Source: Glaciecola sp028401415 (GTDB taxonomy: Bacteria > Pseudomonadota > Gammaproteobacteria > Enterobacterales > Alteromonadaceae). From it: DNA of 64,000 nucleotides. Each line of letters begins with the position of its first letter. Position 1 is the first letter of the stretch. The position numbers and the translations under genes are program-made. The notes under the pieces were generated by a model that saw only the letters and a program-made list of their open reading frames with translations, had not been told where the DNA came from and did not search any database. Where the stretch lies: the NCBI RefSeq assembly GCF_028401415.2, contig NZ_CP171821.2, positions 744,001-808,000 on the forward strand. Direction: 5' to 3'. Below are positions 34,262 through 44,333 of this stretch, one piece after another.

Positions 34262-36247
34262 ATGGATCAATACCCTAGCCTACAAACCGCAGTGTGGATA
34301 TACGATATCGACGAGCATATGATTCGATGGGCAAATGAGGCTGCGCTTAAATGGTGGCAAGCTAAGTGCGTTGAATCACTTAATCAAAGAGATTTTGCAA
34401 AAAACACCTCTGATGCAGTTAAACAAGCCCTTGCTGGCTATCAGGAGCGCTTCGATCAGGGAAATGTTATTTGTGATGTGTGGCAGTTTTCCCCCCTTGG
34501 TGTAAATAAACAAGCGTTTTGTCAATTCTCAGGTTATCAATACATCGATGAGGCCGGTCTTAAGCACAAGACAATGTTAGTTGAAGCGACGCCTCTTGAA
34601 ACACTCAGCCCTGCAATCGAATCCCAAAGCGCAATTATCATTGCGAGTATTGACGAGTCTGGTCAATTATTAAGTTGCAATCCGCCGTTTAAAGAGACCT
34701 TTGGTAAGCAGATCAAGCACATTGAAGATATCACCGTATCGATTGCCCACAATGATACAGCCACAGAGTTGTCTGAATCAGGCTCGCAAATCTGGTTACA
34801 GCGGGTTCGACAGGCAAAAGGCGATGTAAACAAGCTAGAGTTACTGCTGCAAACCATGCGGGGTGAACGATGGTTTCAAGTGCAGTTTTCAGCACCAAAA
34901 TTGCAAACTGATTCACTGCGCTACTTGCTTCACCTTACCGACATCGATGAAAGAAAGGCAAACGAGCTAAACTTAATTGAACAAACACGCAGTGATGTAT
35001 TGACCGGCGCACTGAATCGCAAAGGCCTTCGCTATGAGCTCGAAAAGTGCATAGACCGTGACAAAGCCTTTCATGTTTTTTATATCGACTTAGATGGATT
35101 CAAAATGATTAATGATTCGCTTGGGCATAGCACGGGTGATCTCGTGTTGCATGATACAGCGAGGCGGCTTGAGTCCTTATCACTGACAAAAGGACTTATC
35201 AGTCGATTCGGTGGTGATGAATTTATTGTCGCAATTACCAGCGATTTATCACAAGCAGAGCAGGAGCATGTCGCCTCTCAAATTGTGCAGGTGCTGAGCG
35301 AGCCCTTTAGCGGTGAACAAGAGAATCTACTTTTAATATCTGCAAGCGTAGGACTTGCGGCTTATCCTAAAGACGCGAACACTTTAGATGACGTTGTTCG
35401 ATACGCAGACGCCGCCATGTATCGCTCTAAGCAACTCGGTAAAAAGAGATGGACAAAATACGAAAAAGGCATGGAAAATGCGATATTGCGAAAGAGCCTA
35501 GTTGCGCAATATTTATCATCAGCGATAGACAATAATGAATTAAGGCTTTATTACCAGCCAATACTTGATACAAGCATCGACCAGATATTTTCCTTTGAAG
35601 CGCTATTGAGGTGGGAGCACCATGAGCTTGGATATGTTAATCCTCAAGAGGCAATAAGTGTTGCAGAAGACATCGGCATGATTGAGAAATTGGAAAATTG
35701 GGTCATTAAAACGGCACTTTCTGACTTAAAAAAGTTAAGACGAGCAACATCAAGCAATGCATCAATGTCGATAAACATATCCGCCTTACACATCGAGAGT
35801 GACGGATTAGCTAGTTACCTTCAGTCACAGTTGCGTGAATATGCGCTTCATTCAACAGACCTCATTGTCGAAATTACCGAAAGCACCCTGTTGAGCAATT
35901 TAGACAATAAAAACTCAGCAATTGACACCTTGACCGAGCGTGGGATAAAGATAGCGATTGACGACTTCGGCACAGGCTACTCCTCCCTTGCATACCTGCA
36001 TAACATTGACGCCAGCATTGTCAAAATCGATAAAGCGTTTTTATCAGAAAAAAGCGGTTGCAACCTTACTCTCAGCGCAATAAAAACCCTTATTCATGCC
36101 TTGAATCTGAGGCCACTTATTGAAGGCGTTGAAACCCAGGAAATGGCAGACATGTGCAAGGAAATTGGCATTGAACTGCAGCAGGGATATTGGCACTGCA
36201 GACCTCAAGCGTTAGATTGGTATGTGGATAAGTCACTGGAAAATTAA
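34262..36247 (+). CDS. PAS-GGDEF-EAL cyclic-di-GMP signalling protein
   Basis: A 661-residue cytoplasmic protein with no membrane segment. Two PAS-like sensory regions span about 1-110 and 115-235. The GGDEF domain (about 240-400) has an intact RFGGDEF, so cyclase activity or GTP binding is possible; I see no RxxD inhibitory site. The EAL domain (about 405-655) has FEALLRW, the Asn in SINISALH, DDFGTGYSSLAYL and IEGVETQE, so phosphodiesterase activity looks intact. No clear ribosome site precedes the ATG. Its stop overlaps the stop of the convergent TolC gene. Confidence 0.88.
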   Translation: MDQYPSLQTAVWIYDIDEHMIRWANEAALKWWQAKCVESLNQRDFAKNTSDAVKQALAGYQERFDQGNVICDVWQFSPLGVNKQAFCQFSGYQYIDEAGLKHKTMLVEATPLETLSPAIESQSAIIIASIDESGQLLSCNPPFKETFGKQIKHIEDITVSIAHNDTATELSESGSQIWLQRVRQAKGDVNKLELLLQTMRGERWFQVQFSAPKLQTDSLRYLLHLTDIDERKANELNLIEQTRSDVLTGALNRKGLRYELEKCIDRDKAFHVFYIDLDGFKMINDSLGHSTGDLVLHDTARRLESLSLTKGLISRFGGDEFIVAITSDLSQAEQEHVASQIVQVLSEPFSGEQENLLLISASVGLAAYPKDANTLDDVVRYADAAMYRSKQLGKKRWTKYEKGMENAILRKSLVAQYLSSAIDNNELRLYYQPILDTSIDQIFSFEALLRWEHHELGYVNPQEAISVAEDIGMIEKLENWVIKTALSDLKKLRRATSSNASMSINISALHIESDGLASYLQSQLREYALHSTDLIVEITESTLLSNLDNKNSAIDTLTERGIKIAIDDFGTGYSSLAYLHNIDASIVKIDKAFLSEKSGCNLTLSAIKTLIHALNLRPLIEGVETQEMADMCKEIGIELQQGYWHCRPQALDWYVDKSLEN

Positions 36248-37698
36248 AGCACCGCTTCATCAAGCATCGCAGCGCTTGCGAGAATCGAAATATGTTGCTG
36301 CAGCAGACTGATTTGTGCATCCACTGCAGCTAACTGCGCAATTGAAAAGTCAGTTTCACGGGAATTTAGCAAGAATAAATCACTGTCTCCCGCATCAAAA
36401 CGTGCCTTTTCTTCCTGCATCAACCGCAATGCCACCTGCGCTTGTTTATCGCGTAAATCGCGCAGCTTCATTAAGTTATTCAGCGCCGCTAGCGCTTGTT
36501 TTATTTCAATAGTAAATACATCGAGCATTTCCTGCCTTTTCATATTTAGCTCGTCAAGCTTCGCTTCATTACTTTGTATTTTTCCTTTCGCTTCTCGTTG
36601 ACCAATAGGAAGAGAAAAGTCCAAGCCCACATAAGATTCAAAGCCTTCTAACGACTGAGCGCCTGCCCCGATATCGTTGGCAAAGTCCACCTTTAAATCC
36701 AAGGTGGGCATGAGCTGATTGCGACTTAAACGAATAACGTTTTTAGTCTGCAGAATTTCATTTTCAAGCGCAATCAATTCAGGATGCATACTTAAGCTAG
36801 ATAAAATATCGCTCTGACTTGGCAAGCGCTTAAGTGACTCAGACATATGCAAACTTGCTGCTTGCGTTTGGCCAAACTCCATTGGCATGCCATTATCGTC
36901 GCGATAAAACATAGCGAGGCCAATAGATGCTTGCTCTAATGCTTGGTTCATCTCAAGCAGATCCGCCTGCCGACTTAACATGGTAACTTCAAACTCAGTG
37001 AGTGTGATTCTAGCGAGCTCTCCACCCGCGACCTTTTGCTCAATTGCACGATTGCGTGCCTGAGCCAAATCCACTAAGCGTTGGATAATATCGCGCCGTT
37101 CGCGAATAAGTTTCCATCTTAAAAAGTGATTTGCAGCCTCTAGCAAAAGAGCATTGATCACCAACTCCTGCTGATGCTGAGCGATATTAATTGATAGCTC
37201 AGCGTTTTCTAATGCCACTCGATTATCATCGACGTCTCTATTTTGTAATAACGACCATCGCATGTTCAGATAAGCCTCACCGCCAGAAAGCGTGCGATTG
37301 ATATCCTCATAAATCGGGAAGCTACCGTCAGATAGACGATAGCCGCCGCTTACGCGTCCATTTGCAAAGGGCAAAATACGGGATATAGACTGGTCAATTA
37401 TCCAACCATTGTAAAATCCGCTGGTTCTTGCAGTGCTGGACTGATTCAGCTGCCAATCAAAGCTACTGTCCACGATCAGGCGCTGCGCCAAACTTTGCTC
37501 TACTCGACTCATCGCCTGGCTTACGCGCGGATGATGTTTTAAGGTTCGTTTTAATACCTGTTCAAGGGTTATCACATCCTCATTTGCTGCGTCAGTGATG
37601 CTCTGCTCTTTTGACCAGGCTGGTGCGCACATAGCCATTGCGCTAACAAGAGCAACAGAAAAGCAAACGACGCAGGCAAGAATTGAAAACTTAAACAT
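36244..37698 (-). CDS. TolC-family outer-membrane channel
   Basis: A 484-residue outer-membrane efflux/secretion channel. From the ATG at 37698 a signal peptide reads MFKFSILACVVCFSVALVSA with cleavage near AWSKEQ. The two OEP repeats are rich in coiled-coil (for example SLAQRLIVD and QRLVDLAQARNRAIEQKVAG), and the IQSNEAKLDELNMKRQEML segment is typical of the helical barrel. The longer frame to 37983 reads antisense-like sequence within the adaptor gene and is rejected. It starts 1 base after the HlyD stop, forming one operon with the adaptor and ABC protein. Confidence 0.88.
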   Translation of the reverse strand: MFKFSILACVVCFSVALVSAMAMCAPAWSKEQSITDAANEDVITLEQVLKRTLKHHPRVSQAMSRVEQSLAQRLIVDSSFDWQLNQSSTARTSGFYNGWIIDQSISRILPFANGRVSGGYRLSDGSFPIYEDINRTLSGGEAYLNMRWSLLQNRDVDDNRVALENAELSINIAQHQQELVINALLLEAANHFLRWKLIRERRDIIQRLVDLAQARNRAIEQKVAGGELARITLTEFEVTMLSRQADLLEMNQALEQASIGLAMFYRDDNGMPMEFGQTQAASLHMSESLKRLPSQSDILSSLSMHPELIALENEILQTKNVIRLSRNQLMPTLDLKVDFANDIGAGAQSLEGFESYVGLDFSLPIGQREAKGKIQSNEAKLDELNMKRQEMLDVFTIEIKQALAALNNLMKLRDLRDKQAQVALRLMQEEKARFDAGDSDLFLLNSRETDFSIAQLAAVDAQISLLQQHISILASAAMLDEAVL

Positions 37699-37699
37699 C

Positions 37700-38716
37700 T
37701 TATTGAAACACTGTCGTGGGATAGTCCGGCGGGAAATTGTTAAGCTGACGCCAAATTTCATAACCCAGTCGCACTTCTTCAAGCAATATCCACGCTCTCG
37801 CTTGAGAGCCAAGTCGGACAAATTCGGAGTTGGGCCAGTCCTGATCGTCGGGATCTTGTTTAATCCACACGTTAAAAGAACCATCTGCATTTGCCACAGG
37901 CTCAATGAATGACACTTCACCACCGAAGGTTCCAACGGCACTTGCAGGCCAGCCGCTAAATTGAAAAACCGGCCAACCGTCAAACTGCAATCGCACTTTT
38001 CGTCCCGGTTGTACTAGAGGAGCATCCAATCCGTTGATTTTAATTAGTACCGCCCTGTCCACTTCGGAAGGAATAAAATGCGCTAATATATCGCCTTTGC
38101 CTACTGTTGTGGCTAGCCCTGCCGACATAAGTTGCGTGATCACCCCGTTCTCAGGTGCCACTTTAGTTTGCCGCGATTGACGGGCAAGGCGCGTTTGCGC
38201 TTGTGTAACAGAGGCTTGGGCTGATGCAAGCTTCGATCGAGCTTCTTGTAGCTTAATTTGGCTTTCATCGCGTCTTCTAGGCGACACCAACCCTTGCGAG
38301 AGCAGTCCCTCTTGGCGTTCAAAATCTTGCTCAGCAGCGCTTAAAGCAATTTGCGCCGCATTCTTTTGTTGCTCGCTGGCAATTAACTCAGATTCCAGAC
38401 GTTCAATTAGATCGCTGTCTTGGTCACGCAAGGTAACAATAGGGTCGCCAGCCTGCACGCCCTGACCCTCTTGCACATGCCATTTTTCAATTTGCCCAGG
38501 CACTAAAGCAGATATTGCCTGACGGCGGTCTTCGGGTGAAACCGTGCTGACCACCCCAAACCCTTGCGCTGTTTGTACCCATGGAGTAAACACCAGTGCA
38601 CAGCTGATTAATATAAAAAACAGCAGAACTAAGGTGATCGCCGTTTTGCCAGAACTCACAGGTGCCAGTGTCTTTAGTGTTTGCATCGAATCCATGTAGT
38701 GATGATATAAAGACAT
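37700..38716 (-). CDS. HlyD/membrane-fusion protein (periplasmic adaptor)
   Basis: A 338-residue inner-membrane-anchored adaptor. One transmembrane helix at about 27-48 (ITLVLLFFILISCALVF) is followed by the lipoyl-like half QIEKWHVQEGQGVQAGDPIV, a coiled-coil hairpin (about 105-180, SELIASEQQKNAAQIALSAA) and a beta-barrel region. I chose the ATG at 38716, with AAAGGTGA upstream, just after the ABC stop; the longer frame overlaps that gene. It would bridge the ABC membrane protein and the TolC channel. Confidence 0.88.
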   Translation of the reverse strand: MSLYHHYMDSMQTLKTLAPVSSGKTAITLVLLFFILISCALVFTPWVQTAQGFGVVSTVSPEDRRQAISALVPGQIEKWHVQEGQGVQAGDPIVTLRDQDSDLIERLESELIASEQQKNAAQIALSAAEQDFERQEGLLSQGLVSPRRRDESQIKLQEARSKLASAQASVTQAQTRLARQSRQTKVAPENGVITQLMSAGLATTVGKGDILAHFIPSEVDRAVLIKINGLDAPLVQPGRKVRLQFDGWPVFQFSGWPASAVGTFGGEVSFIEPVANADGSFNVWIKQDPDDQDWPNSEFVRLGSQARAWILLEEVRLGYEIWRQLNNFPPDYPTTVFQ

Positions 38717-38718
38717 AT

Positions 38719-40368
38719 TTATGTCACCTTTTGCCAGTCGAGATTTAAACAATAATCGAATGCTTCAATTTCCGGATGATTGGTAAAATACAACACGGTA
38801 AAAGACTCTTCTTCCAAAGTTGAAAGCAATCGAACCAACTGCTTTCGTGGCAAGTTGTCAAAATATTGGGTAAGCACCAACACGTTTGGCGCATACAGTA
38901 AAGCCGATGCTAGCTTTAACAGCAAAAACTCATGTGGCTGCAAAGGTGAGCCTAGTTGCGACAATGTCGTGTTTAATCCATCTTTAAGTTGCGTCACAAC
39001 ATCTTCTAACCCCACTCTGAACAAGGCATCCTGAATATCAGCAACCGTCTTATTTGGTGCACTTAAAGTCATAAATTCCAATATAGTAGACTCTACAATC
39101 GGCGCTTTATTGATCACACTTACCGGTGGATGATTCAACTGCTGGTCACGAAATTCGCTTAAGTCAAATTCACCCAATCGTATTCGTCCCTTTTCAGGAA
39201 TCTGGTAGTACTTTAAAACAGACACAATTTCGCGCTGTAGCCACGCTTGAGTCGTAAAAACGAAGGTTTTTGCACCTGAAGCAATCGTAAAATCAAAGAA
39301 ATAGGAAACGTCATCTTGCTTAAGAAAAAGCTGATGAAAATCTAAGGCATTGTGAGTAGGTGCCTTGTCGTGCTCAAGGGTCATCTTTTCATTGATGGGC
39401 ATATTCAATACCAGCCCGAGTTCATCTGCGGCACCGCACATTTCGTAATACATTTTAAGATAATTTCCTGCTTTGGATAGTCCAAAGAAAATAGCCGTCA
39501 AAATAAGCTCAGCAGCGACTAATTGACCGATAGACAGCTCACCTAAAATGACTAAATAACCTCCCATTCCTAGAAGCAAGCTACTGGCAAGTGCATACAG
39601 CAGTAAAAAAGCAATCACTTGAGCAAAGGCATATCGAAAATAGGTTTTGTGACACGATATGTATTCGGCCGTGTTTGCGTCTGTACGTGCTTGCACATAT
39701 TCGATATGACGCTGTGAGGTGAATAGAGAGCGAGCGGCCGCCATATCACCAAGCCATTTTGCAGTCCCATATTTTGCATGTGATAGTTCTATCGCAGCGC
39801 CAATTGCCCTTCTCGCCCACAAAGACCAAATAAGATATAAGACCAAAACCAAAGCAATACAAAATGCCATGAATACTGGGTGATACAATGACACAAGTGC
39901 AAAACCCACCAACAACTGCAAAAACAAGGCGAAACCATCGATTAACAGTGGCGGAAGATTCTTTTGAAAGATATTGATGTCAAAGTAGCGATTAGGAATA
40001 TCAACATTACGCCGCCCTGAAAAGAACTGATGCTCTGTTAATAGTGTTCTAACACTTATTTCAGCTGTAAGACGCGCATAAATATGCCGTTCGTATTTTT
40101 CCATCACGTATGTTCGCAGGGCGCTTAATACGCCCGACAACCCTAGTGTGATAAACAGCAATACCGAAAGCGTAATAACAGCACTCACAGAGGCTATATT
40201 GACGACCGTATTTATCAAGGTCTGCACGGCAATGGGTATGGCAAGGGTGAGCAAACTTATCGCTAGGCCATAAACGATAGCGAGTCGAATAAAGTCTCGT
40301 TCAGGATAAATTAGCTCTTTTACAAGCTGCCGGGCGCGATTTATGTCATTTTTTGAATATTGAGCCAT
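38719..40368 (-). CDS. ABC exporter-type protein with degenerate nucleotide-binding domain
   Basis: A 549-residue protein with a type I exporter membrane domain (six helices, about 28-320). The C-terminal domain aligns with an ABC ATPase but has lost its motifs. The Walker A position reads TTQAWLQRE with no GxxGxGK(S/T); the Q-loop position reads VINKAP; the signature LSGGQ reads LQPHE; the Walker B position reads VLVLTQYF with no Asp-Glu. Only the H-loop His (FTNHPE) remains. It heads the operon with HlyD and TolC genes. Either it is an inactive or regulatory transporter or it pairs with another ATPase; export driven by its own ATPase is unlikely. Confidence 0.85.
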   Translation of the reverse strand: MAQYSKNDINRARQLVKELIYPERDFIRLAIVYGLAISLLTLAIPIAVQTLINTVVNIASVSAVITLSVLLFITLGLSGVLSALRTYVMEKYERHIYARLTAEISVRTLLTEHQFFSGRRNVDIPNRYFDINIFQKNLPPLLIDGFALFLQLLVGFALVSLYHPVFMAFCIALVLVLYLIWSLWARRAIGAAIELSHAKYGTAKWLGDMAAARSLFTSQRHIEYVQARTDANTAEYISCHKTYFRYAFAQVIAFLLLYALASSLLLGMGGYLVILGELSIGQLVAAELILTAIFFGLSKAGNYLKMYYEMCGAADELGLVLNMPINEKMTLEHDKAPTHNALDFHQLFLKQDDVSYFFDFTIASGAKTFVFTTQAWLQREIVSVLKYYQIPEKGRIRLGEFDLSEFRDQQLNHPPVSVINKAPIVESTILEFMTLSAPNKTVADIQDALFRVGLEDVVTQLKDGLNTTLSQLGSPLQPHEFLLLKLASALLYAPNVLVLTQYFDNLPRKQLVRLLSTLEEESFTVLYFTNHPEIEAFDYCLNLDWQKVT

Positions 40369-40435
40369 GACTTCCTAGTTAGACTGATGAGCGGTTGCAT
40401 CAATGGTTTAATACTTGAATAGTGAACTCTTACTT

Positions 40436-41614
40436 TTATTTCTTTAGTAAGGCTCTTATCGACTCAGTAATGCCCTCTAGCGTTAATGGATACATCTTAT
40501 TATTCATAATCTCTCTCATAATTTGTATAGACGCATGATAATTCCAGTAAGCCTCAGGTTGCGGATTGAGCCATACGCAGTACTCAAAATGATGCAATAC
40601 TCGTTCCATCCATATGCTGCCAGGCTCTTCGTTCCAGTGCTCTACGCTACCTCCAGGATAAGTAATTTCGTATGGCCCCATCGTTGCGTCGCCAACAAAG
40701 ATAACTTTGTAGTCTTTTCCGTATTTGTGCAAAATCTCATAAGTGTCAATATCACCCTGCCCTCTGCGTTGGTTATCCTTCCACACGCCTTCATACAAAC
40801 AGTTGTGAAAGTAGAAAAACTCAATATGTTTAAACTCACTGTGGGCGGCGCTGAATAACTCCTCACACAACTGAATGTGGGCGTCCATAGAGCCGCCTAT
40901 GTCGAAAAACAGCAGTAGCTTAATCGCATTTCGGCGTTCAGGCGCCATTTTGATATCAAGGTAGCCAGCGTTTTTTGCGGTAGAGGAAATAGTATCGGGA
41001 ACATCCAGTACATCGCTTGCTCCCGTGCGAGCAAATTTGCGAAGACGCCTTAAAGCGACTTTTATATTGCGGGTTCCAAGCTCAACATCACTTGATAGGT
41101 TTTTGTATTCGCGTTTATCCCACACTTTAACGGCAGAAAAGTTACGATTTTTCTCCTGTCCAATGCGGATACCTTCGGGGTTATAACCATGAGCGCCAAA
41201 GGGTGATGTACCACCCGTGCCAATCCATTTATTACCACCTTGATGACGTTTTTCTTGCTCTTTCAAGCGCTCTTGCAAGGTCTCCATGAGCTTATCGAGG
41301 CCTCCCATTGCCTCAATTTTTTGTTTTTCTTCGTCGCTCAGGACCTTTTCCATTTCTTTACGAAGCCATTCGTTTGGGATATTTTCGTCAAACAAATTGA
41401 TTTGCTGCACGCCTTTGAAATACTGAGCAAAGGCGCGATCGTATTTGTCGTACTGGCTCTCATCTTTAATCAAGATGGCACGCGCTAGAAAGTAAAACCC
41501 TTCCATGTCTGCATAAACCACCTCGCCCTTTAACGCGCGCATCAAATCAAGGTATTCGGTAATGCTCGTTTTCACTCTGTGTTGGCGAAGGGTGAAGAAA
41601 AACTTAATCAGCAT
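40436..41614 (-). CDS. VWA-domain protein (CoxE-like), partner of MoxR ATPase
   Basis: A 392-residue cytoplasmic protein. After an N-terminal helical part (MLIKFFFTLRQHRVKTSITE) it has a VWA/CoxE-type domain with the metal-site start LLLFFDIGGSMDAH (DxGxS in place of the usual DxSxS) and the later VIFVGDATMGPYEI. The ATG at 41614 overlaps the MoxR gene by 11 bases. MoxR-VWA pairs act as chaperone-like complexes for metal or cofactor insertion; the target is not evident here. Confidence 0.88.
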   Translation of the reverse strand: MLIKFFFTLRQHRVKTSITEYLDLMRALKGEVVYADMEGFYFLARAILIKDESQYDKYDRAFAQYFKGVQQINLFDENIPNEWLRKEMEKVLSDEEKQKIEAMGGLDKLMETLQERLKEQEKRHQGGNKWIGTGGTSPFGAHGYNPEGIRIGQEKNRNFSAVKVWDKREYKNLSSDVELGTRNIKVALRRLRKFARTGASDVLDVPDTISSTAKNAGYLDIKMAPERRNAIKLLLFFDIGGSMDAHIQLCEELFSAAHSEFKHIEFFYFHNCLYEGVWKDNQRRGQGDIDTYEILHKYGKDYKVIFVGDATMGPYEITYPGGSVEHWNEEPGSIWMERVLHHFEYCVWLNPQPEAYWNYHASIQIMREIMNNKMYPLTLEGITESIRALLKK

Positions 41615-42449
41615 TTCTACGAGCCATAAACATGAGCTTTTCAAATAGGTGTATATCTTGCTCGTTCTTTAGCAGCGCACCGTATAGGGGCGGCAGTGCA
41701 TTTTTTGCATTTTTATCGACTAAGGCTTCTGGTGGAATATCATCGGCAACCAACAGTTTAAGCCAATCAATTAATTCCGAGGTAGAGGGCTTTTTCTTCA
41801 GCCCGTTCACTTCGCGCAGCTGGAAAAACGATTTTAATGCGTTATCCAACAGCCCTTTTTTTAGCTCTGGAAAATGCACATTTACGATTTGCCGCATTTC
41901 TTCATCATTCGGAAACTGTATATAGTGGAAAAAACAACGCCGTAAGAATGCATCTGGGAGCTCTTTTTCGTTATTGGACGTAATAATAACGATGGGACGC
42001 TGTTTAGCCACAACGCGTTCTTGCGTTTCGTAAACAAAAAACTCCATTTTATCCAGCTCGAGCAGTAAGTCGTTTGGAAACTCGATATCCGCCTTGTCAA
42101 TCTCGTCAATCAAAAGTACAGGTCTTTCATCAGCACCAAAAGCTTCCCAAAGCTTACCTTTGACAATGTAATTAGAAATGTCTTTTACCCGCTCATCACC
42201 TAATTGTGAGTCACGCAAGCGAGACACCGCATCATACTCATATAGCCCTTGCTGTGCCTTTGTCGTTGACTTGATGTGCCACTGCAGAAGAGGCGTGCCC
42301 AATGCAGAGGCTAATTCTTCTGCTAGCATGGTTTTGCCCGTACCTGGTTCACCCTTTATTAAAAGCGGTTTTTCCAGCGTAATTGCTGCATTGACTGCCA
42401 ATTGCAATTCTTTACTTGCGATGTAGTTTTCGGTGCCCGTAAATCCCAT
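41604..42449 (-). CDS. MoxR-family AAA+ ATPase
   Basis: A 281-residue AAA+ ATPase. Walker A is GEPGTGKT (about residues 37-44), Walker B is PVLLIDEIDKAD (about 108-119), sensor 1 is IVIITSNNEKELPDAFLRRC with the Arg finger. It overlaps the VWA gene by 11 bases. The pair is a common MoxR/CoxE-type two-gene system. The first ATG (MGFTGTENYI) starts the family core directly. Confidence 0.92.
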   Translation of the reverse strand: MGFTGTENYIASKELQLAVNAAITLEKPLLIKGEPGTGKTMLAEELASALGTPLLQWHIKSTTKAQQGLYEYDAVSRLRDSQLGDERVKDISNYIVKGKLWEAFGADERPVLLIDEIDKADIEFPNDLLLELDKMEFFVYETQERVVAKQRPIVIITSNNEKELPDAFLRRCFFHYIQFPNDEEMRQIVNVHFPELKKGLLDNALKSFFQLREVNGLKKKPSTSELIDWLKLLVADDIPPEALVDKNAKNALPPLYGALLKNEQDIHLFEKLMFMARRNAD

Positions 42450-42720
42450 GTTTTCTCTCTTGAATGATTATTATTTGCTTGCCGGTCTATACCGATGCCA
42501 GTTGTAACTGATTCTAAACTTTGCATGAGTGCGAATAAATAAAAATGCGCTCTCATAAGATATAGCAAAAAAGCACTTTGCTTTTTCTCAATATTGCATA
42601 AGCTACAACTGTAGAGACATTACGAGAAACACAACACTTAAGTTTATTGATAGATTGCGATAAACCACAAAGCAAAATCAACAGGCCCTAGAATAACTAG
42701 ACAATAAAGGATTCAAGACA

Positions 42721-43686
42721 ATGAACGTATTTGACGACAGCTCACTTGCCATCGGGAACACCCCGCTGGTAAAACTCAATCGCATCGTATCTGGGAATGT
42801 ATACGCAAAAATCGAAAGTCGAAATCCTAGTTTTAGTGTGAAATGCCGCATCGGCGCTAACATGATTTGGGATGCTGAGAAAAAAGGCATTTTGACTCAC
42901 GACAAAGAAATTATAGAAGCAACCAGCGGAAACACAGGGATCGCCTTGGCTTTTGTTGCTGCCTCTCGTGGATACAAGATTACCCTGACAATGCCAAGTT
43001 CAATGTCTTTAGAGCGTCGAAAACTCCTGAAAGCCTTAGGTGCAAACTTAGTACTGACCGAGCCACCAAAGGGTATGAAAGGCGCCGTTGCTAAAGTGCA
43101 AGAGTTGATGGATGCAAACCCAGATAAATACGTACCAATGCATCAATTTGAAAATCCAGCAAACCCAGAAATTCACGAAAAAACCACTGGCCCGGAAATT
43201 TGGGAAGCAACAGATGGAAAAGTGGATGCGTTTATTGCCGGCGTGGGCACAGGCGGCACGCTAACGGGTACTTCACGATATCTAAAAAATACGCAGGGCA
43301 AAGCAATTGTTACTGTTGCCGTTGAGCCTGAAGACTCACCCGTCATCACTCAAGCACTGGCGGGCGATGATCTCACGCCTGCCCCTCACAAAATTCAAGG
43401 CATTGGCGCTGGTTTTATTCCGGGCAATCTAGATTTAAGTCTAGTTGACGAGGTTGAGCGTGTAAGCAACGAAGAATGCTTTGCTATGTGTCAACGATTG
43501 ATGAAAGAAGAAGGTATTTTAGCTGGTATCTCGTCAGGCGCAGCAGCGGTAGCTGCGAAGCGCTTTGCAGAGCGCCCAGAAAATAAAGACAAGATCATTG
43601 TTGTATTACTTGCAAGTGGCACAGAACGATACTTAAGTAGCCCGCTGTTTGCTGGTGAGTTTTCTGAACTAGAAGAAGTTCAGTAA
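42721..43686 (+). CDS. cysK: Cysteine synthase (O-acetylserine sulfhydrylase)
   Basis: A 321-residue PLP enzyme that makes cysteine from O-acetylserine and sulfide. The Schiff-base Lys sits in NPSFSVKCRIGANMI, the substrate loop is EATSGNTGIALAF, and the phosphate-binding glycine loop is GVGTGGTLTGTSRY. The sequence SVKCR is characteristic of CysK. AAAGGA lies about 14 bases before the ATG. An intrinsic terminator follows at 43718-43743, so it is monocistronic. Confidence 0.94.
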   Translation: MNVFDDSSLAIGNTPLVKLNRIVSGNVYAKIESRNPSFSVKCRIGANMIWDAEKKGILTHDKEIIEATSGNTGIALAFVAASRGYKITLTMPSSMSLERRKLLKALGANLVLTEPPKGMKGAVAKVQELMDANPDKYVPMHQFENPANPEIHEKTTGPEIWEATDGKVDAFIAGVGTGGTLTGTSRYLKNTQGKAIVTVAVEPEDSPVITQALAGDDLTPAPHKIQGIGAGFIPGNLDLSLVDEVERVSNEECFAMCQRLMKEEGILAGISSGAAAVAAKRFAERPENKDKIIVVLLASGTERYLSSPLFAGEFSELEEVQ

Positions 43687-43717
43687 ATCGTCGCTACGCC
43701 TTAGCGAAACTACTGAT

Positions 43718-43743
43718 AAAAAGAGCGCGCTTGCGCTCTTTTT
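43718..43743 (+). terminator. Intrinsic terminator of cysK
   Basis: AAAAAGAGCGC, loop GCTT, then GCGCTCTTTTT. The strong GC stem and T-run on the plus strand lie 32 bases after the cysK stop. The A-run on the left means it could also stop minus-strand transcripts. Confidence 0.92.
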
Positions 43744-43847
43744 AAATAGACTTCAAATCAGATGTGAGTCTCCCGACGCTATTTATAGTTAAAGTCTTAT
43801 AAAAAGGAAACGACTGCCGATAAGAACTAATTAACGGAGTCGTCTAC

Positions 43848-44312
43848 ATGAAACAGCGCTATCTTTACTATTTTTTTACCCTATCAATCGTGATTTTTCT
43901 AAGTGCGTGTCAACAGGAAAAAGAAGAAGAGGTAAGCGCAGGTCGCTACGGTATGATGAGCACTGACACTCCTCAGTACAGCGCCGTTGTGTTTATGCAG
44001 GCTTTGTACCGGGATGACAACCTCAATCGGGTTGTTGAGCTATCTACAGAGCGTTTTGCAAGAATTGTAAAAGGCCATCACACCAACAAAAATGTCCAGC
44101 GTCATCTGCTCAACCTTAGACTTGATGAAATGACAGTTGATCCCGTTTCGGGCGGCTCGCTGATTATGTCAGAATTTAATGAAGATGCTCAGATTGAAGT
44201 TAAAATAGTTGGACAGTTCAATGGTGAACAGCTCGTCGACCTCAAAACCTTGCACATGCAACGTCGCTCAGGCAAATGGTTTGTCAATGATATTACCAAC
44301 ACAATCCCCTAG
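43848..44312 (+). CDS. Small lipoprotein of unknown function
   Basis: A 154-residue lipoprotein: the signal peptide MKQRYLYYFFTLSIVIFLSA ends in the lipobox LSAC (Cys about 21) and then CQQEKEEE. The mature part has no domain I can name; it is mixed alpha/beta with a repeating charged pattern and ends VNDITNTIP. ACGGAG precedes the ATG. It follows the cysK terminator, so it has its own promoter. Membrane anchoring is clear, the function unknown. Confidence 0.8.
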   Translation: MKQRYLYYFFTLSIVIFLSACQQEKEEEVSAGRYGMMSTDTPQYSAVVFMQALYRDDNLNRVVELSTERFARIVKGHHTNKNVQRHLLNLRLDEMTVDPVSGGSLIMSEFNEDAQIEVKIVGQFNGEQLVDLKTLHMQRRSGKWFVNDITNTIP

Positions 44313-44333
44313 GGCGTTTAGCTCTTTCCTACT

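Noticed and set aside
36315..37912. Plus-strand frames opposite the TolC and HlyD genes
   Set aside because: They are shadows of strong minus-strand genes and show no signal peptide or domain.
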